A stretch of 38,888 nucleotides of DNA from Hyphomicrobiales bacterium (lineage in GTDB: Bacteria > Pseudomonadota > Alphaproteobacteria > Rhizobiales > Xanthobacteraceae). Positions within the stretch are counted from its first letter, which is position 1, and the number at the start of each line of letters is the position of its first letter. The stretch lies in assembly GCA_021732625.1 (NCBI GenBank), contig JAKFUP010000103.1:1-38888 (forward strand), written 5' to 3'. Shown here piece by piece: positions 30,035-37,948 of the stretch. Both the position numbers and the translations under genes were made by a program. The notes beneath the pieces were generated by a model. The model saw nothing but the letters and a program-made list of their open reading frames with translations. It ran no database searches and was not told where the DNA came from.

Positions 30035-30768
30035 TGGATGGCGCGGCGAATTCGGCTCTGAGTGTAAGCGGTCTGCGCGCTGGTTATGGCGGCGGCGGTG
30101 ACATCATTTGCGGGATCGACCTTGATCTGGCCCCGGAAACCATCATGGCCGTGATCGGCCCCAACGGCTCGGGAAAGTCCACCTTCGTCAAGACCATCGC
30201 GGGTTTGCTGAACACAAGGGCTGGAGAGATCAGCGTCACCGGAAAGAACATCGGCAATCTCTCGCCGGCCAAGCGTGTTGCGGCGGGTCTGGCCTACGTC
30301 CCGCAAGAAGCGAACATCTTTCGCAATCTGACGATCCGCGAGAATCTAAAACTGGCGACGGAATTTCTGCGGGGCCGCACTGGCGTTGGTCCGGCACAGG
30401 AAATGCAGGTCCTGTCGATGTTTCCCGAGATTACGCGGCGGCCCAAAACCCTCGCTGGAAATCTGTCAGGTGGTCAACGTCAGATGCTGGCCTTTGCGTG
30501 TGCTCTGCTTGCCAATCCGGAGGTGTTGTTGCTCGACGAGCCAACTGCGGGGCTTTCACCGAAGTTCGTCGGTGAAACCATGGAGGCAGTGGCTCGCGTG
30601 CGCGAATCCGGCGTGACGGTTCTTCTTGTTGAACAAAATGTTTCGGCAGCATTGCAGATCGCGGACGAAGTACTGGTTCTTGTTGCCGGTCAAAAGCGCC
30701 TTCAGGCGTCGGCAGCTGAGATATCAAAAGCAGACCTTGCAGCACTCTTCTTCGGGAAGGCGCTGTAG
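30031..30768 (+). CDS. ABC transporter ATPase, LivF type
   Basis: A 245-residue second ATPase of the importer. Walker A is GPNGSGKS (43-50), the signature NLSGGQRQML, Walker B LLLDEPTAGLSP and the LivF-typical VEQNVSAAL in place of the switch His. Coupled to livG-like by ATGATGG overlap, and three bases before the LivH-type permease gene. Confidence 0.92.
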   Translation: MMDGAANSALSVSGLRAGYGGGGDIICGIDLDLAPETIMAVIGPNGSGKSTFVKTIAGLLNTRAGEISVTGKNIGNLSPAKRVAAGLAYVPQEANIFRNLTIRENLKLATEFLRGRTGVGPAQEMQVLSMFPEITRRPKTLAGNLSGGQRQMLAFACALLANPEVLLLDEPTAGLSPKFVGETMEAVARVRESGVTVLLVEQNVSAALQIADEVLVLVAGQKRLQASAAEISKADLAALFFGKAL

Positions 30769-30770
30769 GC

Positions 30771-31634
30771 ATGGTTGCACAACTTCTGTTGAACGGCACC
30801 ATCACCGGTCTTCTGATCGCGCTGCCCGCACTTGCGCTCACGATCACGTTCGGCGTTCTCAAGTTTCCAAACTTCGCGATCGGCTCAATGTTGACGTTTG
30901 GCGCCTACAGCGCCTGGATCTTCAACAGGCTTCTGAACGCACCGTTGCCGGTTGCTGCCGTGTTGTCGGCTGTGACGGTTGCGGGCGTCGCAATGCTTTG
31001 CAATTTTCTTGTATTCAGCAGGCTGCGCGACCGTGGATCGATCACGCTACTCGTTGCTTCCATGGGCATCGCCCTCATTCTGGAGAATATCTGCCGTTTC
31101 GCGTTCGGAAATGCCACCCGCAACTTCAATATCGAGATCGCTCGGCCCATTCGCTGGCTTGGCTTGCGTGTCAATCAAGAGCAATTGACAATAGTGATTG
31201 TGGTTCTTGTCTGCGTCGCGGTGATCCAATTTCTGTTCTATGCGTCGCCGATCGGCCGTGCGATGCGTGCCGTCGCTGACAATCCCGCACTGGCTGCTGT
31301 GCGTGGCGTGGAGCGCAACTTCATTGCAAACGTCGCCTGGGCGCTCGCGGGAGCGCTTGTCGCACTCGCGGGCGTACTTGCCGGGCTTGATCGCGCTATC
31401 GATCCCTTGATTGGATGGAATTACCAGATTCCAATTTTCGCTGCAGCCATTCTGGGTGGACTAGGGAGTCCGATTGGTGCGGTCGTTGGTGCGATTGTGA
31501 TTGGAATTACGGAGGAGCTTTCGACGCTGGTTCTTCCGACAAACTATCGGCAAGTGGTCAGCTTCTGCGTGATCCTCATACTGCTGTTGGTCCGGACTCA
31601 GGGTCTGTTTGGCGGCAAGGCTTTGCGGAAATGA
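30771..31634 (+). CDS. ABC transporter permease, LivH type
   Basis: A 287-residue permease with about eight hydrophobic segments. The start MVAQLLLNGTITGLLIALPALALTITFGV and the coupling loop TPSPIGRAMRAVADNPALA-like SPIGRAMRAVADNPALA are typical LivH features, as is GGLGSPIGAVVGAIVIGITEEL. It overlaps the LivM-type gene by four bases. Confidence 0.92.
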   Translation: MVAQLLLNGTITGLLIALPALALTITFGVLKFPNFAIGSMLTFGAYSAWIFNRLLNAPLPVAAVLSAVTVAGVAMLCNFLVFSRLRDRGSITLLVASMGIALILENICRFAFGNATRNFNIEIARPIRWLGLRVNQEQLTIVIVVLVCVAVIQFLFYASPIGRAMRAVADNPALAAVRGVERNFIANVAWALAGALVALAGVLAGLDRAIDPLIGWNYQIPIFAAAILGGLGSPIGAVVGAIVIGITEELSTLVLPTNYRQVVSFCVILILLLVRTQGLFGGKALRK

Positions 31635-32551
31635 TCGCTTACCTTACCACGCTGATCGTGCTGGTTTCGGTCGCCGCGCTCGTCGGTCTCGCCCTGAATT
31701 TTCAGTGGGGCGTCGCAGGTCTTGTTAACTTTGGCGTTGTCGGATTCGTCGCACTCGGCGCTTACACGGCCGCGTTGTTGTCGCCGCCGCTTGGCTGGGT
31801 GGGCGGAATGATTGCGGCTGCGACGCTCTGCGCAATCGCCAGCACATTTCTGGCGCTTCTGTCCATTCGGCTGGGCGATGATTACCTCGCGATCGTGACC
31901 ATCGGATTCGGGGAGATCGTTCGCATCCTTTTATTGAATGAAGACTGGCTGACGGGTGGCGCCCTCGGCATCCCGAATATCCCTCGGCCTTTCGTTTCGC
32001 TGGCCCCGGCTGGAAATTACGATGTGGTCCTGCTGCCCTTCGCATTACTGCTGGTCGCCGCGGTTTATCTCGTGCTTGAGACGCTCGTGCGTTCACCGTT
32101 CGGTCGTGTTCTGCGCGCCGTTCGGGATGATGCGACCGCTGCAAGCGCGCTTGGTAAACCCGTGCTGTTATTGCGAGTGAAGGCGTTTGCGATAGGTGGC
32201 GCCGCGATGGGCGTCGCCGGCTCGCTGCATGCCTTCTACCTGACCTATATCGATCCCAGTCAGTTCACCTCGATCATCACGGCCTATGCGTTCATGGCAG
32301 TGATCGCGGGTGGGCGCGGTTCTAACACCGGACTGTTGATCGGGGCGGGGACCATCATGACGCTGATTGAAGCGACGCGATTCCTGAAGGATGTGATGCA
32401 GGTGATCGATGGTGCGCAACTCTCCGCTTTGCGGTTGGGCGCGATCGGGCTTGGCATTGTTCTTCTGCTGATTCTGCGGCCCCAAGGACTTCTGCCGGAG
32501 CCGCATCGTCGCGCTCGCGAATTTTTTCCAACGGAAAAGGGAGGTCAATAA
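31631..32551 (+). CDS. ABC transporter permease, LivM type
   Basis: A 306-residue permease with about eight to nine membrane segments. LivM hallmarks are LNFQWGVAGLVNFGVVGFVALGAY near the start, the conserved DDYLAIVTIGFGEIVR and the coupling loop SPFGRVLRAVRDDATAASALG. The ATG at 31631 overlaps the LivH stop (ATGA); a longer reading from 31415 would lie inside LivH. The stop overlaps the next start by one base (TAATG). Confidence 0.92.
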   Translation: MIAYLTTLIVLVSVAALVGLALNFQWGVAGLVNFGVVGFVALGAYTAALLSPPLGWVGGMIAAATLCAIASTFLALLSIRLGDDYLAIVTIGFGEIVRILLLNEDWLTGGALGIPNIPRPFVSLAPAGNYDVVLLPFALLLVAAVYLVLETLVRSPFGRVLRAVRDDATAASALGKPVLLLRVKAFAIGGAAMGVAGSLHAFYLTYIDPSQFTSIITAYAFMAVIAGGRGSNTGLLIGAGTIMTLIEATRFLKDVMQVIDGAQLSALRLGAIGLGIVLLLILRPQGLLPEPHRRAREFFPTEKGGQ

Positions 32552-33120
32552 TGCCCCGCGTGCCGTCGTTGCCATCGAGCGCATTGCCAGCGGAAACCGC
32601 CGGAATCTACGAGAAGTTCGTAAAGTTTGGCCCGTTCGCCGATCAGGCCTCAGTTCTGGCGCACGTGCCGCCGGCGCTCAACCACCTGTATCCGATGCTG
32701 ATGGAGTTGAAGGCGAGGGGCAGGGTGCCGTGGCGCTATATCGAACTCGCCATCGTCGTCACCTCGAAGCTGAACGCCTGCGCCTACTGCGTCGCCAGTC
32801 ATTCGCCGGTGCTTCTCATCGAAGGGCTGTCCGCCGAGGCTATCGCACAGCTTCCGAGAACGGATCACTCCGATTTCGACGACACTGATCGGCTTGTCGT
32901 CGAATACGCTATGCTTGTCACCGAGAGTTCGGGGCGAATTCGGGACAATGTTTTCGAGCGGCTGCGAAGCAAATTCAGCGATGACCAGATTGTCGAGCTG
33001 ACGTTGCGGATCGGGCTCGCAGGTTTTTTCAACCGGTTCAATGACGCACTGCAGATCGACGACGGCAGCGCCGCTGCCGCACTCAACCAACAGTCATTTC
33101 ATCTCGCACATAAGGATTGA
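32551..33120 (+). CDS. Carboxymuconolactone decarboxylase / AhpD-family protein
   Basis: A 189-residue protein of the CMD/AhpD superfamily. The active-site motif is CAYCVASH (Cys77, Cys80, His84), typical of AhpD-like peroxidase or thiol-redox members rather than of the decarboxylase itself, which lacks the Cys pair. It is translationally linked to the LivM-type gene and five bases before the binding protein gene, an odd place for a cytosolic enzyme inside a transporter operon. It may detoxify peroxide or a reactive product formed by the flavin monooxygenase downstream, or act on the substrate. Confidence 0.85.
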   Translation: MPRVPSLPSSALPAETAGIYEKFVKFGPFADQASVLAHVPPALNHLYPMLMELKARGRVPWRYIELAIVVTSKLNACAYCVASHSPVLLIEGLSAEAIAQLPRTDHSDFDDTDRLVVEYAMLVTESSGRIRDNVFERLRSKFSDDQIVELTLRIGLAGFFNRFNDALQIDDGSAAAALNQQSFHLAHKD

Positions 33121-33125
33121 CAGTC

Positions 33126-34352
33126 ATGACAAATGCCAAAGCACTGCTCAACCGGAGACATGTCGTCGCCGGCCTTGGTCTCTCCCTTGCTCCTTTCGGA
33201 AGGTCCGCTTTCGCGCAGGGAAGTTCCGAGATTCCGATCGGAATGGTGTTGCCATTCTCGGGGGCAACCGGTCCTTACGGACCTGATATGAAGAAGGCGG
33301 CTGAGCTCGTTGTGAAGATTGTCAACGATGCTGGCGGCATTCTGGGTGGGCGCAAGCTGCGCCTCTATGTCGAAGACTCCGAGAGCAACCCGACCGCCGG
33401 TCTGACTGGCGCGCGGAAACTTCTGGACGTCAACAAGGTCGAACTCGTCGGCGGCTTCTGGGGAAGCCCGATTGCGCTGGCCGCCAAGCCGATCATCCTA
33501 GCGGCCAACAAGGTGCAGATGGTGTCTGCTTCGGCCAACGGTATCACCGATGGCGACACCAAGGGGCTGGTTTATCGCTTCCAGGCAAAGAGCACCCAAT
33601 GGGGGCCGGCTGGCGCGAGGATTTTGAACAGCTTGAAACTCAAGAAGGTTGCACTGCTTGCGCAACAGAATCCGTTCGTGATCTCGATGATCGAGCCGTT
33701 CAAGGCGGAAATGGCCAAACTCGGCGGCGTCGTGACGGAGACCGTGCTCTACAATCCGGATCAGGCCTCATATCGTTCGGAAGTCGAAAAAGCATTCGGA
33801 TCCGAGCCAGATGGCGTGTTCTGCCTCTCGTTGCTGACTGATTTCGTTGCGATCACCAAGGAAGTTTACCGCGGCGGCTTCAAATCCAAGATTCTTGGCC
33901 TTGGGACTGGAGCTGACGCCGACGGCGCATATCTCCGGAGTGTTCCCCCGGAAGTTGCAGAAGGAATTCATCACGTTCAGCCAGCGCCTCCGCTCGAATC
34001 AGCGGCCTATAAGAAATTCGTCAAGCTGATGGGCGCACCGGAAGGAACCGCGTTCCTGTTCGCTGGCAACACCCATGATCAGGTCTGCGTCACAGCGCTG
34101 GCGATGGAACACGCGAAGAGCCAGGAAGGTGCCGCCTGGGCCAAGTCCATCCGTGAAGTCTGCAATCCGCCCGGCGAGGAAGTCGATGATATCGTAAAGG
34201 CGCTGGAGATGGTTCGTGCCGGCAAGAAGATCAACTTCGTCGGCGCAGGTGCGTCGGTCGATTTCGACGAGCGGGGCGATCAACTCAATCGCTCGTTCCT
34301 GCATCAGGTGATCGAGAAGGGCAAAAACCGCATCATCGAGGTGGTGACCTAA
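33126..34352 (+). CDS. Tat-exported Liv-type substrate-binding protein
   Basis: A 408-residue periplasmic binding protein of the LivJ/K (Peripla_BP_6) family. ATG at 33126 starts a twin-arginine signal (NRRHVVAGLGLSLAPF, cleavage near FAQ). The mature N-terminus IPIGMVLPFSGATGPYGPDM and the GGILGGRKLRLYVEDSESNP segment are family hallmarks. It should deliver the ligand to the LivHM-type permeases. The ligand is unknown; the neighbouring monooxygenase is the main hint. Confidence 0.9.
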   Translation: MTNAKALLNRRHVVAGLGLSLAPFGRSAFAQGSSEIPIGMVLPFSGATGPYGPDMKKAAELVVKIVNDAGGILGGRKLRLYVEDSESNPTAGLTGARKLLDVNKVELVGGFWGSPIALAAKPIILAANKVQMVSASANGITDGDTKGLVYRFQAKSTQWGPAGARILNSLKLKKVALLAQQNPFVISMIEPFKAEMAKLGGVVTETVLYNPDQASYRSEVEKAFGSEPDGVFCLSLLTDFVAITKEVYRGGFKSKILGLGTGADADGAYLRSVPPEVAEGIHHVQPAPPLESAAYKKFVKLMGAPEGTAFLFAGNTHDQVCVTALAMEHAKSQEGAAWAKSIREVCNPPGEEVDDIVKALEMVRAGKKINFVGAGASVDFDERGDQLNRSFLHQVIEKGKNRIIEVVT

Positions 34353-34397
34353 ACAACGTTTTCGCTCGGTCGCGAACGTTATCTCAAACGGCAACAC

Positions 34398-34418
34398 GGG
34401 CGGACCGCTGGTCCGCCC
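34398..34418 (+). terminator. Perfect 9-bp GC-rich hairpin between binding protein and monooxygenase genes
   Basis: GGGCGGACC-GCT-GGTCCGCCC is a perfect 9-bp stem with a three-base loop. It ends two bases before the AAGGGAGG ribosome site of the monooxygenase gene. No U-run follows, so it is probably a partial terminator or an mRNA 3'-end stabiliser that boosts binding-protein expression relative to the downstream gene. Confidence 0.65.
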
Positions 34419-34431
34419 AAGGGAGGACGCC

Positions 34432-35763
34432 GTGTCAAAATCGAAAATGATGCATATGTGCGGGTTTCTGATCGCAGGTCCGGTCGTTCACAGTCACGCG
34501 ATATGGCGCAATCCGAAACATGACACGAAGTTTCTCAGTCTAGAGCACTATGCCAATATTGCGAGGTCGCTCGAGCGAGGCAGGTTCGACTTTCTATTTT
34601 TTGCGGACCGGCTGGCGATTGCAGACCGTTATGGCATGAGTCACGAGACCGGTATCCGGCATGGCGACCAAGACGCCACCAGAATGGATCCGCTGCCGAT
34701 CCTTGGCGCGCTCGCTGCGGTTACGCAGCACATTGGTCTCGGAGCGACCCGATCGACGACCTACGATGCGCCTTACAATATCGCTCGCGAGTTTGCGACG
34801 TTGGACCATATCTCAGCGGGCCGCGCGGCGTGGAATGTCGTGACATCCATGAACGACGGAGAGGCCCTGAACTTCGGCAGCGTTCCGCACCTCGGTCATG
34901 ACGAACGCTATGATCGCGCCGACGAATTCATGGAAGTTGCGTTTAAGCTTTGGGATAGCTGGGACACGGACGCACTTATCCTTGATCGTGAGAAGGGTAT
35001 TTATGCGGATCCTGACAAGGTCCACTATCTCAATCACAAGGGTCAGTGGTTTCAGTCGCGCGGGCCTTTGAATATTCCAAAAAGCCCGCAAGGGAAGCCA
35101 GTCGTGATTCAGGCTGGATCGTCAGGACGTGGCAAAGCTTTCGCGGCTCGCTGGTCGGAAGTGATTTTTGCGCTTCAGCCTAATATGGAGCGCATGCGAA
35201 TCTTTTCGGATGACGTGCGTACCGCTCTGGTGAACGCCGGCCGCGCACCTGACGCGAGCAAGATACTGATGGCAGTCATGCCTTTCGTCGGGGAAAGCCG
35301 CTCTGAAGCCGAAGACAAACGCGATCTTCATGACAGTCTTGTCGATCCGTTGGTGGGACTATCGACGCTTGGGTCCCATACCAATGCCGATTTTTCTGAC
35401 CTGGCGCTGGATGCGAGTATCGAGGGGGTTCAATCGACGGGGAGTCAGGGCAACCTGATGGCGCTGAAAAGCATCGCAGCGGGGAAGCCGATGACAATTG
35501 CCGACGCTGGCCGCATTTACGGCCGCGGTGTGATGTGTCCGCGGTTGGTAGGAACTGCGAAGGATATCGCTGATGAACTCGCTGATATCGTTGCGTCGGG
35601 CGCGACTGACGGCTTTGTGATTTCACCGGCGTTCCTGCCCGACACGTTCGATGAATTTGTGGATGGGGTAATTCCGATTTTGCAAGACAAGGGTTTGTTT
35701 CGCCGGGAATATGATGGCCGAACGCTTCGTCATCATTTAGGACTTCAAGATGAGTTGGTTTGA
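34432..35763 (+). CDS. NtaA/SnaA/DszA-family FMN-dependent monooxygenase
   Basis: A 443-residue bacterial luciferase-like protein of the nitrilotriacetate monooxygenase component A group. The start is GTG with an excellent AAGGGAGG site. Hallmarks are the N-terminal HSHAIWRNP, FDFLFFADRLA, the long conserved LGATRSTTYDAPYNIAREFATLDHIS stretch, GRAAWNVVTSMND, and QAGSSGRGKAFAARWSE. Such enzymes use reduced FMN from a separate reductase to oxidise chelators, sulfones, sulfonates or alkanes. No flavin reductase gene lies in the window. It is the last gene of the Liv-type unit, which presumably imports its substrate. Confidence 0.88.
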   Translation: MSKSKMMHMCGFLIAGPVVHSHAIWRNPKHDTKFLSLEHYANIARSLERGRFDFLFFADRLAIADRYGMSHETGIRHGDQDATRMDPLPILGALAAVTQHIGLGATRSTTYDAPYNIAREFATLDHISAGRAAWNVVTSMNDGEALNFGSVPHLGHDERYDRADEFMEVAFKLWDSWDTDALILDREKGIYADPDKVHYLNHKGQWFQSRGPLNIPKSPQGKPVVIQAGSSGRGKAFAARWSEVIFALQPNMERMRIFSDDVRTALVNAGRAPDASKILMAVMPFVGESRSEAEDKRDLHDSLVDPLVGLSTLGSHTNADFSDLALDASIEGVQSTGSQGNLMALKSIAAGKPMTIADAGRIYGRGVMCPRLVGTAKDIADELADIVASGATDGFVISPAFLPDTFDEFVDGVIPILQDKGLFRREYDGRTLRHHLGLQDELV

Positions 35764-35821
35764 AGTATCCGATTGTCGTTTGATCGGTTGCCGCCCTTCA
35801 GCGACCATACTGCTCGACTTC

Positions 35822-36715
35822 TTAGTTGTTGTTTGGCCGCGTAAGGAACGAGGTCAGTAGCGCCTTCTCTGCGTGACTTTCATACCGCTCTTTGTGCCTT
35901 ACAATAAAAAATGGCCTTTTCGGCAAGTCTATCTTGATGCGGTGAAGTGCGCCCGAGGCGAGGGATTGGGCGGCAACGAGATCAGAGATCGCGGTGGCGT
36001 GTTCCCCCGCTTCAACTGCGGCACGTACAGCTTCGTTGGACGGAAGTTCGAGCGCAATACGAAGATCGGGCAGCTTGAGGCCATATCGTCGAAGGGCAAC
36101 TTCGAACATGGATCTCGTTCCTGAGCCGTGCTCGCGCAGAACCCACGCCGTCGTATGAAAGTGCCTAGGCGAAATTCTCTTCTGGCCGATCCAAGGGTGA
36201 CTCTTGCCTACGACGACGACAAGCGAGTCGCCTTCGATCTTGCGTGTGGACAGGGATCGATTGTCGATCTCGCCTTCGACAAAACCAACGTCGGCATCGC
36301 CGTCGTGAACCAGCCTGGCGACTTGCCCGGTATTCGCGATAGCGACGCGGAGTTCGATGGAAGGATGAGCTTTCTGAAAAATCTGAATGCGTGACGGTAA
36401 CCAGTAGTTCGCGACTGTCTGGCTAGCCGCGATGGACAACGATCCTCGCTTCAAGCCGGCAAGATCGTTGAGCACTTGTGCCGCAGCCTTGGCGCGGGCC
36501 ACGACGCCGCGCGCTTCGTTCAGAAATTCGCGGCCGGTGTGCGTTAGTACGATGCCGCGCCCGATACGATCGAACAATTTGATCCCATAACGCAATTCAA
36601 GCGCTGCGATGGCGGCGCTTGTTGCCGATTGTGTCAGGTTCAACTCGCCGGCGGCTTGCGTTACATGTTGATGCTCGGCAACCGCGATAAAGATGCGAAG
36701 TTGTTCCAGAGTCAT
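35822..36715 (-). CDS. LysR-family regulator downstream of yeiH-like gene
   Basis: A 297-residue LysR-type regulator with a canonical N-terminal HTH (MTLEQLRIFIAVAEHQHVTQAAGEL, TQSATSAAIAALELRYGIKLF) and a CysB/YeiE-like effector domain. It begins four bases after the YeiH-type transporter gene on the same strand, as in many yeiH-lysR pairs, and may act on the A/T-rich promoter at 37809-37948. The inducer is unknown. In E. coli the neighbouring YeiE regulates sulfite-related genes, which hints at a sulfur signal here. It converges with the monooxygenase gene. Confidence 0.88.
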   Translation of the reverse strand: MTLEQLRIFIAVAEHQHVTQAAGELNLTQSATSAAIAALELRYGIKLFDRIGRGIVLTHTGREFLNEARGVVARAKAAAQVLNDLAGLKRGSLSIAASQTVANYWLPSRIQIFQKAHPSIELRVAIANTGQVARLVHDGDADVGFVEGEIDNRSLSTRKIEGDSLVVVVGKSHPWIGQKRISPRHFHTTAWVLREHGSGTRSMFEVALRRYGLKLPDLRIALELPSNEAVRAAVEAGEHATAISDLVAAQSLASGALHRIKIDLPKRPFFIVRHKERYESHAEKALLTSFLTRPNNN

Positions 36716-36719
36716 CGAG

Positions 36720-37808
36720 TTATCCCATCAACTTGATGAGTATGAGACTGAAGCAGGCGATAAACAGGAATGCACACGCCCCCAGTACCGCGGGTCGGAA
36801 GCCCTTGGCAGTGAGCTTGCGAATGTCCGTTTCAAGACCCATTGCCGCAAGTGCGACCGTAAGCAGGAATGTGGTCAGTGTGGCAATCCAGATTCTCGCT
36901 TCGGCCGATATGTAGATGATGCTGTTGATGCCGATCAATGCAACGAAGCCAAGGACAAACCAGGGTATTGGCGGGCGGGCTGCTGTTGCATTCACATCAA
37001 GACTTGCCTGCCTCGATGTCGTGGCTGACATCACACCGAGTGCAATTACCATAGGCGCCAGAAGCATGACACGGGCGAGCTTGGTCATTGTGCCGAACTC
37101 GCCGGCGCGTTGGCCCTCTTGAAATGCAGCGGCAACGACTTGCGCGATTTCATGAATCGACGCACCGCTCCAGAGTCCAAACGCATGGGGATCGAGGTTG
37201 AGAAATCCTGGCAGCAACGGGTAAACGAACATCGCGATCGATCCAAACACGGTGACGCAGGCAACAGCATAAGTCACGTCTTCATCGCGCGCGTCAGTGA
37301 CGGCGTTGGTTGCGATCACTGCCGATGCGCCGCAGATTGAGGTGCCGGCGGCAATGAGCTGAGCCAGCTTGCGGTCCACACCGAGCAGCCGCCCAATCCA
37401 TACGGTGAAAGCGAAAGTTGCCAACAGCGTCGCAACAACGATTACAATCCCACGCCCACCGACTTCGACGACCTGTGTGATTGTCAGTTGCAGTCCGAGC
37501 AGGATGATCGCCAGGCGCAGCAGGCGGCGCGTGCTGAAAGTAATGCCTCCCTTGGCCCACACCGGTGTGCCGACCAGATTGTGAAACACGATCCCGATCA
37601 GAATGGCGATGATCATTGGATTGAACGTGGTCATTCCCGGCAGCACCCTGATGCCATAAGCCGCCGTGGCAACAACCGTGGTCAAGAATAGTCCTGGCCA
37701 GATTCCCGTTCCATGAATGTCCGGCAAACGAATTCGTTCTGGCCGACTCTGTTCGCTGGCGCTGTCATTCAAAGTTGGGGCGATGTTGGTATCCGGCATG
37801 ATCGTCAC
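36720..37808 (-). CDS. YeiH/UPF0324-family putative sulfate exporter
   Basis: A 362-residue membrane protein with about ten hydrophobic segments, of the UPF0324 (YeiH) family annotated as a putative sulfate exporter. Family motifs are [15 protein letters not shown], the central [36 protein letters not shown], and the C-terminal [19 protein letters not shown]. The GTG at 37808 is favoured because GAGGAG lies seven bases upstream; the ATG at 37799 would be too distant. It is the first gene of a two-gene unit with a LysR regulator. Sulfate export would fit a cell that degrades organosulfur compounds; transport activity is not established by the sequence. Confidence 0.88.
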   Translation of the reverse strand: MTIMPDTNIAPTLNDSASEQSRPERIRLPDIHGTGIWPGLFLTTVVATAAYGIRVLPGMTTFNPMIIAILIGIVFHNLVGTPVWAKGGITFSTRRLLRLAIILLGLQLTITQVVEVGGRGIVIVVATLLATFAFTVWIGRLLGVDRKLAQLIAAGTSICGASAVIATNAVTDARDEDVTYAVACVTVFGSIAMFVYPLLPGFLNLDPHAFGLWSGASIHEIAQVVAAAFQEGQRAGEFGTMTKLARVMLLAPMVIALGVMSATTSRQASLDVNATAARPPIPWFVLGFVALIGINSIIYISAEARIWIATLTTFLLTVALAAMGLETDIRKLTAKGFRPAVLGACAFLFIACFSLILIKLMG

Positions 37809-37948
37809 GGGTTGGCTCCTCAGCTTTCAACCCAATATCGTGAGTTCCAATCAAACGATCCAACAGATTATATATGTCAAAATAATCGATTTATTATGTT
37901 ATTTTTTTAAAACAGTGTCTCGAGATGTACTCCCGAGTACAGCGGTGG
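37809..37948 (-). promoter_or_regulatory. A/T-rich promoter region of the yeiH-like gene
   Basis: This 140-base gap contains the only strongly A/T-rich tract of this end (37865-37915). On the minus strand a TATAAT hexamer lies at 37872-37867 and TTGACA at 37880-37875, but their spacing does not form a standard -35/-10 pair. LysR binding within this tract is plausible. The T-run near 37904-37910 is not preceded by a clear stem. Confidence 0.4.

Noticed and set aside
37867-37880. Adjacent TTGACA and TATAAT hexamers on the minus strand
   Set aside because: They are only two bases apart, so they cannot serve together as a -35/-10 promoter.
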